Assembly: GCA_002005505.1 (NCBI GenBank)
Contig: KV908370.1
Coordinates: forward strand, 572,891-590,390
From: Botryococcus braunii
Taxonomy: Eukaryota; Chlorophyta; Trebouxiophyceae
Length of the DNA: 17,500 bases
Direction of reading: 5' to 3'
The position numbers and the translations under genes are program-made. The notes under the pieces were generated by a model. It had not been told where the DNA came from. It made no database searches and saw nothing but the letters and a program-made list of their open reading frames with translations. Of the stretch, positions 1 through 17,500 are shown piece after piece. How positions within the stretch are numbered: position 1 is the stretch's first letter; every line of letters begins with the position of its first letter.

Positions 1-143
1 GGTACTTCCCGCGCAGGAACCATGAGGGGCTGAGGACCGCGGGCCCCTGCAGAGGCCCTGCAAAGCTATTTTCATTCCCGTCGTCCGAAGGTCCTTAGCT
101 CAGGTTTTAGACTTGGCTTCCCATCCCAAATGCAGCGATTTAC

Positions 144-3769
<3,626 letters not shown>

Positions 3770-5102
3770 GAAGACCCTGACCCATGGATTGGTCCCTTGC
3801 AGTGAAAGCAGTGGGCCATTCCATTCACATTATGTATAATGCATTCCTAATACTTTGGGCGGCCATTATAGGTGGGGGGGGGGGACACGTTTGGTGGCTG
3901 TTCATGCCCCGTTGTTTCGTACAGACAAGGTACATTGTTTTCTTTGCAATGTAGGTAGCTTTATAGCCATGGTGAAGGGGATGGCGTCTTGTGATGGCCT
4001 CTGTCAAAATTAGGATGGACGATGCCTGCACCTGGGAACATCAAGAAGCCAAGTTTTTGCGTGCTGCACCTAGAAATCAAAGGAATGGTGTTCAACTCGG
4101 AGTTGGTCCATTATTGGGAAAGGATCTAGGAGAACGAACCCACCCTGGTTGGGGGTTTCTAGTTTGCGACAACCAATGCCGAAGGGTTGGTCGACTTTAA
4201 GAGAGATCAAGGACTTGGAAGCCATTTTTCACGAGGGAAACATTGCGCACCATTAGTGGAGCGCTGGGAGGTCCTGAATGGTGTCGATAGACCCTCAGGT
4301 GCGAGCGCGGTACCTGTACTGACGAGCCAACTCAGCACAAGCTGACCAAGCTTGGGAGTGGTGGACGGGTTTCTAGTTATATGCTGTAGGTGGGCTGTGA
4401 CTGCGAATGGAATTTTGTTTATACGTTAATTATCCGGTTGGTTGTATTGGTTACATTAGGTATGATGCTTGAATATGCAACCGTGTCCCAAGACATGATA
4501 TCTCCGGTTTGTAATTTATGAAATCCACCCTGAATGGGGTTACTCAGCCTTAACTTTCGTCGAATTATGATGAATGCTCTGCATAAACGTTCTTGTTGAT
4601 GTACACTTTGTTGGGTGTAGTGTTATTGCCAATCTCTCAAAGAGTGATAGAGGGACATGCCACGTGAGACACCCGTACACTTTCGTACCTGAGATCTTCC
4701 CGTACCCGTAACCGTACATTACTTTGCTAATGTCACGTTCCCAGCCACAGGCTTCAGAAGAAGTCGTGCAGACATCTGTGCATACTCCACTACAATGTTG
4801 GTCATACCGTGACACCCGCGATAGACTTATGCAGTTGGCTGTACAGATACTTGAATTGCGGCCTCAGGACGTGATGAATTTCAAGGTGGACGAATCCCCA
4901 AGGACAAGATGGGCTTGGGCATTGCTCGTACAACAGCTGTCGATGATCAAGAGCTACTCGGTTGATACCAGCTAGTTTGCCTGGTGGTTAATTAGAAGGA
5001 GCAATTGCCAGATAGTATGATTGGCAAATATGGTAACAGGCCTTTCTTTCGCAAAGCTGCTGGATTGAACCTAGTGGTGCCTTACTTAACTGTACAATGT
5101 CC

Positions 5103-5128
5103 GATCAACGGTCTATAGACCATTGATC
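5103..5128. repeat. Near-perfect 26-bp palindrome
   Basis: GATCAACGGTCTATAGACC followed by ATTGATC reads the same on both strands apart from one mismatched pair (C5109 with A5122). The inner 12 bases are a perfect palindrome. It lies in intergenic DNA about 1.9 kb before the carrier start. Confidence 0.8.
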
Positions 5129-5628
5129 TAGCTAGTACATATGTTGGAGGCATCAGTGGCGGGTTGGAGACCTAGTGGTTACATGCACGTGTGTCGCTTG
5201 GCCCATTGGAATTGAAAGTCCATAAAGTGGACAAGACCAAAGAATACGGTACATTTGAGAGGGGGCAGGTTTGGGGGGGGGGGGGATGGAATGTGGAGAG
5301 AGCTCTCCCTCTCAAGGGTGGTGGACTCGATCCCAGGCAAAAGGCGGGCTGTGCAATGCCCTTGCAAACTAGGGTGGTGGACTCGCGTTAGGGCTTCGTG
5401 GGTTTGTTGTAGCACTTTCGCCACAGTGCCGCTTGATCTTGGACTTGGTGCAATAAACATGTCTCTTTGTGCTGACACAATTGTCTGATCAATAAGTTGT
5501 GAATCATTTGGGCCTCCTCTGCACGTACTGCTCACACAGCTGAGCATGTGCCCTACACGTGCACCACCTATCCTGACTCTTATAGCTCTTTCTTGTAGCC
5601 TACAAATCTTCCTTCGATTCACCACCCA

Positions 5629-5685
5629 CCCCCTGCTTGTCCTTTGCAGGTGATTAACCCCCTGATTGTCCTTTTGCAGTAATCA
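5629..5685 (+). repeat. Imperfect tandem duplication of about 28 bp
   Basis: CCCCTGCTTGTCCTTTGCAG and its neighbour CCCCTGATTGTCCTTTTGCAG, each followed by a TGATTA or TAATCA-like end, look like two diverged copies of one unit. Confidence 0.5.
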
Positions 5686-6473
5686 CATGCAAAGGACAAA
5701 ACACCGGCGGGTTAACAAACAGAAGGAAGCCGTGTGCTCGACCGGCTGCGGATCTTCTCGATTGCGCTTTCAAAGTGAATCCCAGTCTCCTGCATACCTT
5801 TTAGTACCGAATTCTGTCCACAACAGCTGTTCCATCAGTGCTCACAAGAAGTATCAACCAAACCATAACTTCAGTATTCAAGATATAGCTCGAAATAGAA
5901 CAATCCAAACCTCTGCATTACAGACAGATTGTCTGCCCCGTAGCAGGTGGTCTTGTATGGGCGGAACGGTCTTTTAGGCCATGGACAGTGTTGCACCTTG
6001 CAGCGACATTAGGTATAGCAGAAATTATATACAACAACAATTGTAATCGTATGAGCCTAGAACAGAACATCAATTCGTCTTTTTGACCGACCTCCCTGCA
6101 CGTTTTTGAAAACCCACCAACACTGTGTACGTTGGAGGAGTAATTGCTACAACTGCTCCAATGCTTCTTCCATGGTTGTCTCAATTACGGCTGCATAGGC
6201 GTCCAAAATGTGTGATGAACCTGAGGGAGGCGGGAAGAAGAAGAAGAATTACATCAACCGTAGGCGGGAATATTTCCAAGCATACTATCAGATCCGAGGC
6301 AAGTCACTGCAAATTAAGAGCCACAATAATTTGATGACACCATTGACAGCTCCAAGCTTCTGCTGGCCTGGATTGCTGCTGGTATTTGCAACTCGGACCC
6401 AATGTATTTGACAACGACGATCAGGTATCGATCATCTTGTAGTGTATCAGCACACTTCCCCTGAAGAATAAGA

Positions 6474-6505
6474 CGAAGAAGAAGGAAGAGAAGAAGAAGA
6501 AGAAG
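6474..6505 (+). repeat. (GAA)n-rich stretch
   Basis: GAA repeats with GGA interruptions. A shorter GAA run occurs at 6234-6249. Both lie upstream of the carrier gene and appear to be simple repeats. Confidence 0.8.
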
Positions 6506-7015
6506 TTCTCATCTGTCCAGCCACCCCCAGAGTGTTTTCTGCCCGAGTGTTTCTTTCCTCCGTTTTACCCGAGGCCAGACTCTGGCCGCCAGAGGCCGGT
6601 CACCGACCCAGCCTGATTAGGCAGTACAGGTTCCCCCTTCAGGGTGAAGCGATCATCGCTTGCATATCGTGTGGCCGGCCACCTACGAAATCCGTTGGAA
6701 AGTTAGATGGGTGCGGTCAGGTTGAGCAAACCAAAATTGATTTGAGTTTGCCCTGACTGACAGATTTAACTGAAAGACAAGTGATTAGGGGCGTTAGGTA
6801 GTTGTCGCAAGCTGTGCCTTGAGCGAGGTGTCCGTCGCATATTCGGTGTTCTGCTTGGTTCATACACACATTCGCAACGTCAGTGGCTGAGCAGAAACAC
6901 CATTTGAGAACCCTGTGAGTGATCTCAAAGGACGTCTTGGTGTGGATACAGACAGAAGTATGCATTGTTGGACCGAGGCGTCCTAACCCAACGTTGTTTC
7001 AAATTCGGACGTCAG

Positions 7016-12253
<5,238 letters not shown>

Positions 12254-13329
12254 GCCGCCTGATCAGGGCAACAGAGCCATGTTGGGATCATTCCACACGA
12301 GAGTGTTCAAGAGACACTTGCGGTACCAGTCCCACTCCATTTGCAGGAAGGTTCCTCCTGTTGACACTCTGCTGCTTGCGGTGGGAAACGTCATGACCCG
12401 CCGCTACGTGCTGCAAGTGAGGGAGATGATCCCTTAATTGGTCTGATAGAGCATTATGGATCATCAGAGGAATCAGCTGTCTGCAAGTACCTGGTTTTCA
12501 CCTTGTCCCCCCCCCCCCCCCCAACCAGAGGGCTGATCTGTCCTTAGATGATCAGGGCATCGCAGAAGTGGTAAGCAGTCAGCAGCAACTTGATTGGAAT
12601 GGCATAAGACAGGTGTAGGGTTTGCCTGAGCGTAGCAGTCAACATGATCAGCTGGAGAGCTGCCCAAGTTCACATGGTCAGAATCGTAAATCCTTCAAGT
12701 CTTGTTTGCTTTGTCAGGATCTGTTATGTTTCTCAGGCTTTGTACCCTCCGAGAACACTAAGATCAAACCTTTTGCAGTTGACACAGGCAGTTGTCTTAG
12801 CCTTGATGTAGCTCGACTCTAAGCTGCTGGAAAGTAATTGGTTTGTGTACTGCCAGGCAGTCAATCCTCTCTCCAGACTAGAATCTGTGCTTCAGCCTGA
12901 TTGAATGGTGGTAGATCCTGAGAGATCTAATGCTGTCACTTTGCTGCACCATGCAGGACCGCAGCCGACTGCCCATCTCCCAAGTGGGTTGAGGCTGCAA
13001 ACTCTGTTCTGCTGATTTTTTGATCGGTTCTTGTTTTTGACACCATTTGCTCACTTTATGTGCATATTGTACATCATTAGAAGGGAAGTTGACAGGCATG
13101 TAGGGGCGCTCCTGTGCCCGACAAGGCGAGCTCAGGTGCGTGAATGTTTGGATAGGGTCGAGCCCCGTCATAACTATTATGCAGCACGCGTTTACAGCAC
13201 TAGTAGAGGGAAATTGGATGGCCTTTGCGGAATGTTGGCTGGGTGCAATTACAATTCCGTTGTCCCATATGCATGTGATACGCATGCCTGATTACAAGTT
13301 TCGTTAGGCCAGGAGGAGCATGGTTAGTT

Positions 13330-13403
13330 GCTTCGCACGAACATAAATACACATATCAAGACTGGAGCTTCGCACGAACATAAATACACATATCAAGACT
13401 GGA
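13330..13403 (+). repeat. 37-bp perfect tandem duplication
   Basis: The unit beginning GCTTCGCACGAACATAAATA fills 13330-13366 and repeats without change at 13367-13403. The identity implies a recent event. It lies about 100 bp before a GT microsatellite. Confidence 0.96.
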
Positions 13404-13502
13404 GGATAAGTGGGGGCCCGGCAGAGAGAGGGGGACTGGGAGGAGAGGGAGAAAGGAGGCAGACAGAGCGCGTATGTGTATGCTGACAGATGCGCGCTCG
13501 CG

Positions 13503-13503
<1 letters not shown>

Positions 13504-13561
<58 letters not shown>

Positions 13562-13578
13562 GTGTGTGTGTGGGGGGT
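13504..13578 (+). repeat. (GT)n microsatellite, downstream region
   Basis: About 28 GT units (13504-13560), a TT slip, then GT units to 13572 and a G run. The 5' flank is CGCGCTCGCGAT. Confidence 0.95.
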
Positions 13579-14880
13579 TGTGCACATGTTTTGGGGGTGG
13601 GGGCATGTCCCTGTACGATTAGGTGTGTGCACAAGCTCGTGCATACATAGCACAAACTTGTTGAGAAGTTTAGAGTAAGCTGGTAAGGGCGTTGGGAGAG
13701 ATGGAGGGGCTGGTCAGTATCCCTGTTGTGGGTGGGCTTGTGCATGCATACGTCCACTTGTGCTTTCTGTGCACAGGTGCCTGTGTGTGTGCCAGTGTGC
13801 ATTCACTATTGGTGTTGCGAAATTGGTGCAAGATCTTACTGCGATGGCAGAATCAGAAGTACATGGAGAAGGTTTTCTTTTTGCATGTTCACCTATAAAG
13901 GCCAGTGGTAGCTTATGTCTTCCAAGGGACATGGCATGCAGCAGTGCTGACAGGGTTGAAAGCATGGCTTTCTACTCTAAGGTGGGCTAAGTGTGTGTCA
14001 TGCCTAGGTTGGACAATGTTTCGGTAGTAACCAATGGACAATGTTTTGCCAGGCCTCTGAATGTGATGGGGGCTGCCGTCGAACAGTGCATTGGACGACT
14101 CCTTTGTGAAGTCGAACCTGCAAGCCGGCTCTCTAAAAGTTACACAAGGGTTGTGGCCAGGCAATCCTCTGCAGCAGGGGCAATGCCTCAATTTTGGGGC
14201 GGACTTCTTCCATTGTTGGTGCTTAGCGGCACATTTTGAGGGCCTTGGCCCATGGTTCAGCATAAGTTGAGCTGGGGCCAGGTTTGTTGTGGGATGGTCG
14301 GCAGACCGCGATACCAGTGCCCGTAGTGCTTTGGCTGCCGTATGGTGCTGCATGCAAAGTCCCAGGTGACTGGGTACAGGTACTTTTGTGGGAAGGTGTT
14401 TCCCCCACAGCGTTGTTGGCTTGCATCACTCTCATTTTGGACAAGTCGAGGGTGAGCTGGTCAATGTCGGCTGAATAGGCATTTAGCCTCACCCCTCCCC
14501 AGTTTTTGTTTTCGGGCAGGCCCCAATCTTTGTCGCAGAGCTCTCCATGCGATTGCCTGGAAGATGCTCTAGTTGACTGATTGCAGGGGTTCTCTACTGG
14601 TACAACTAGAGACCTCCATGTGGAGCAGAGCCATTGAGAGCTGTTGGTTGTGTTTTGGGAGATCTTGAACGGCTATCCTTTTTGCCGTGGCCTTTTTGGA
14701 AGTGCTCATGGAGCTTGCGAGCAGTTAGCCTCCGCATAGTGGGCAGGCCGTTAAGTACCCAACACGAGTTGGTGCTGGTGGGGGTCGGGATACACATTGT
14801 TGTTGAGAAGTAGTCATGGGGCACTAACACTTCTTCTATGCAGCACCGGCTCGCTGAGGTACCCATTGCAACCGGTTTCT

Positions 14881-14900
14881 GGGCTGTGGATCCACAGCCC
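14881..14900. repeat. Perfect 20-bp palindrome
   Basis: GGGCTGTGGA followed directly by TCCACAGCCC, centred on a GGATCC. The symmetry ends exactly at both borders. It lies inside an unrecognised 181-codon open frame. Confidence 0.9.
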
Positions 14901-16646
14901 GGAGTGCCCGATGTATCAGCCAAATCTACACGATGTATGACAACCATTAACAAACGTTTGTGCTGCTTGGACCTCACTGTCCACATACATGTTATTCTTC
15001 GTCTTGTTCTTTTGGAAATGTTGCCGGGCGACATTTCAAAAGTGCAGTGTTGTAAGGCAGAATGTCTGTTGATGGCATTACTGCATTTAGTCGAAAGTTG
15101 GGGTCCTGACTGGCAGGTTCTGTTGCGTGTTGCGCCCTCAATAGTGTATCAATTCTTCAACTATTGTTTTGCTTCTTTATTTTGTTTGCTTCCCCGGATG
15201 TTCCATCCTGTAAGCTGCGGGTATATTGTCGGGTTCGCCCCGATCAGTAGTTTTGGTTGCAGGCAGTTCCTCGATGGCCTGGCGGCTCCCCAGGGCACCC
15301 CAGGGCCCTGGGAGATATGGGAGCCCACTTGGTGCCAAATGCGCCTTTTTTCAGTCTTAGGAACGAATTTGCCAAGATTGTGAACTTGCCTCGGCCCAGT
15401 ATTATCAATTCTTTCCAAACTCGCCCTCTCTTTATTGAGAATTCGAGTTGAAGTGGCAGCTGACTGGTTAGTGCTAAGTTTCGCCTCTTAAGTTGTACCC
15501 GTCTGCTGGTGTAAAACCGATGTATACGAGAAATGGGGTTTGGTTATACCAGGGTGGCATTCTTGCCACATGGAGTCATGTACCATGTGCGGAAGCTTCG
15601 TACACCCCGTTTATTGGGCACGTGATATCATCTTATGTTCCAAATGCAATTTATTAACGATTATAGTGCTAAAGATTTTTCATCAAGAAGATTTTGCTGC
15701 AAGTCTCCGTTATAGTCAGTTTGACATCTCCTCTTGTAGGACGAGTCGGAATGGTAAGCCTTCGGATCTTAAGGCTTGACACTCCATGCAGTTATGAATA
15801 GGGCATGCATTCTTATCTATTTCGTTCGACCTACGTCGTTCCATGCTGAGACCTGGTTTAGAAAACCACAGTGATTGCGTGTTTCCAACACATTGCGGCC
15901 ATGGTTGCTCACATGCATATGTCATCTGGGACTCTTGCGTCTAGGGATTTGCATAGGTCATTACAAGCTTTAAGAAGCTTTGGGGGGCGGCTCATGTTGA
16001 TTTGCCTGGTGTATAATTGTGTAAATAGCTTAAGTCTTACTCATATTAGCTACTACGCCGAATCTTACATCGTTGAAGTTCGCATACATTGTACGATACC
16101 ATATCAGTACCACGCACCACACATGCTTCTGCAGCTTCTGATCTCCATATCAAGGCGCAAACGACACTTTGTTCTATGTGGTGGCATCACATTGTTGCTA
16201 CAGATTTCCAATAATTACTCACTGGTACACATTTTAGATATTTCTCATACACTCCCTGACAAGCAAGGCAGACTCGAACCGTTTGTTCAACCTTACCCTC
16301 CACAAACTGGGAAAGCATCTCAGTTTTGAATGTATAGAAGTCTTTAAAAAATGTTCTGTCTCGAAGACTCGATCACGTTAACAACACTTCCTCCATGAAC
16401 TTCGCGGGGAATGAAGCCAGCTGGTCTGTACTAATTTACAAAAAAGAAGAATCTCACAACTCCAAATGCAAACTACTTGGACCTTTACAAAGACCTACAT
16501 AAAAACCTGGCAATCAGCATGATAGGCTGATAGCGACTGCAATGCAATATATAGCTTGAAAGACCAGTGGCGTGGAACACCGCACGTACCCAAGAGTGGT
16601 AGCTACATACTTGAAAACTTGCCGTCGTTCAGCAGTGAAAATTTAG

Positions 16647-16975
16647 GATTGCGGAGCTTAAAATCATTACTGGAAGTTCAGGGTTACGGAACTTGAATAG
16701 CACTAAAACTTCAGGATCACGGAGCTGGATCAACACAGGACGTTCAGGGTTAGGCAGCTCGACCAGCACTGGACCTTCAGGGTTGCCGAGCTGGAGCAGA
16801 ACATGTTGCTGTACAGGAAGCTGTACACAGGAATGTCAGGACTGCAGAGCTGGATCACCACTGGAAGTTCAAGGTTGTGAAGCTGGAACAGCCCTGCAGG
16901 TTCAGGGCTGCAGGGTCCAGGGTTGCGGAGCTGGATCAGCACTGGAAATTGAGGGTACGGAGCTGGATAGCGGTC
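16647..16975 (+). repeat. Minisatellite with a 33-bp period
   Basis: About nine diverged units start near 16647, 16681, 16714, 16747, 16780, 16839, 16872, 16905 (truncated to 15 bp), 16920 and 16953. The consensus is close to GGGTTGCGGAGCTGGATCAG then CACTGGAAGTTCA. One unit carries a 26-bp insertion at about 16805-16830. The period is a multiple of three, so an open + frame (about 16693-17016) reads as an 11-residue repeat, as does part of the minus strand. Confidence 0.9.
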
Positions 16976-17126
16976 TCCGGGTCATAGCCCTTGCCTCCAT
17001 GCCGCGCTTGAAGTGAGCGAAGGGGCTGCAAGGCCTCGAACATGTTGCAGTGCCACCCTGAGCACACCTGCGGTACACCTTGCATCTCACCTACAAGTTC
17101 TTTATTTTTTTAAAAGCTTTAAAGCA

Positions 17127-17169
<43 letters not shown>

Positions 17170-17500
17170 GTCGCCCAGCCCTTGCTTAGAGAGATCACAC
17201 AGGGGCACTGCGGAGTGGTGTGGTAGTACCGATGGTACTGCAGAGTTTCTGTACTGCTTGTCTTGATCTGTATCGTCTGAGTAACATGCCAATCCTGTCC
17301 CCCGCCCTTCTCCCGGGGCCTCCACCCCTCTCCATATCTTGTGCTCTTGAACTTCCTCCAGCTTTCTCCCCCCGAAGGGAGCGGGGGCGGGGTAGGAGGA
17401 GATCCTCCCCTCCCCTCCCCCCTACCCTTTCGTATCTACATAATTCCAATTCCTTTGTACGTCTCTCCCCCTCCCCCGCCCCGGGGGATAACTATTTTGC
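16976..17500. other. Right end: no recognisable gene
   Basis: Unique-looking sequence follows the minisatellite up to the A tract. The last 200 bp on the + strand is rich in CCTCCCC and CCCGCC blocks. No motif, splice structure or RNA gene could be supported. Confidence 0.6.
17128..17165 (+). repeat. 38-base A tract
   Basis: An uninterrupted run of A, preceded by TTTATTTTTTTAAAAGCTTT and AAAGCAC. It could be a simple homopolymer or the 3' tail of a retroposed transcript on the + strand. No target-site duplication was identified around it. Confidence 0.9.

Larger units (their letters stand above)
3770..7015. other. Intergenic region without a recognisable gene
   Basis: I find no recognisable protein family, tRNA or rRNA here. 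It must contain the 3' untranslated region of the reductase and the 5' region of the carrier gene, but their ends cannot be placed. It holds G tracts at 3874-3884 and 5273-5285, a 15-bp direct repeat (AGGGTGGTGGACTCG at 5315-5329 and 5371-5385), a palindrome at 5103-5128, an AATAAA at 5452-5457 and GAA-rich stretches. The longest ordinary open frames are about 70-105 codons and match nothing I know. Confidence 0.7.
12254..16646. other. Downstream region without a recognisable gene
   Basis: This holds the carrier 3' untranslated region, of unknown extent, and about 4 kb in which I recognise no protein family or RNA gene. Open frames of some length occur at 13760-13990, 13991-14239, 14838-15383 and 15871-16329 (+), and 13913-14353 and 14606-15034 (-), but none has a known motif and they overlap on opposite strands. 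A 16-C run lies at 12507-12522. The region from about 15450 to 16650 is more AT-rich. Confidence 0.6.

Noticed and set aside
4748..4975. Open frame after a CCACAG acceptor-like site, about 75 codons
   Set aside because: No recognisable motif, no partner exon and only of chance length.
5165..5390. Possible tRNA-derived SINE (CCTAGTGGTTACATG and GGTGGACTCGATCCC resembling A and B boxes)
   Set aside because: The boxes are about 150 bp apart, the B-box match lacks a base, and no tRNA fold or A-tail was found.
16265..16285. B-box-like GGTTCGAGTC on the minus strand
   Set aside because: No matching acceptor stem, anticodon arm or A box could be laid out around it.
15871..16329. 152-codon + strand open frame
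   Set aside because: No known motif, rather random composition and no splice or start context that sets it apart.
17161..17185. CTCTGTCGCCCAG next to a poly(A), resembling a primate Alu
   Set aside because: In Alu this motif is preceded by T on the antisense strand, not by A, and nothing else of Alu follows. A 13-bp match is chance.

Overview
The window looks like nuclear DNA from an intron-rich eukaryote. Two multi-exon protein genes lie on the + strand, and both are split by ordinary GT-AG introns of about 260 to 1,220 bp. The second gene belongs to the Brittle-1 (BT1)-like branch of the mitochondrial carrier family, which is a plant-lineage group. Together with the moderate base composition and the very long GT/CT microsatellites, this suggests a green-lineage organism, possibly a streptophyte alga. 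That placement is inference; no organellar, bacterial or viral gene is visible.

Layout: (1) 144-3769 is a complete five-exon aldo-keto reductase gene encoding 292 residues, with all four catalytic residues and the NADPH-binding motif. Its third and fourth introns carry large GT, CT and AC microsatellites. (2) 3770-7015 is about 3.2 kb without a recognisable gene; it holds a near-perfect 26-bp palindrome and a few simple repeats. (3) 7016-12253 is a seven-exon mitochondrial-carrier gene encoding about 377 residues, with all three carrier repeats and a less certain N-terminus. Inside it are a partial exon duplication (8045-8348) and a short decayed-looking copy of the start of the last exon (11981-12013). 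(4) 12254-17500 has no gene I can name. It holds an exact 37-bp tandem duplication, a GT microsatellite, a perfect 20-bp palindrome, a 33-bp-period minisatellite (16647-16975) and a 38-base A tract (17128-17165).

The two genes share a strand but I see no functional link: one encodes a soluble NADPH-dependent carbonyl reductase (with a puzzling hydrophobic leader), the other a membrane transporter. The microsatellites are confined to introns and intergenic DNA. I see no convincing novel multi-gene system. The most interesting signals are the two partial exon copies in the carrier gene, the hydrophobic N-terminus of the reductase, and the paired inverted GT/AC microsatellites in the introns of both genes.
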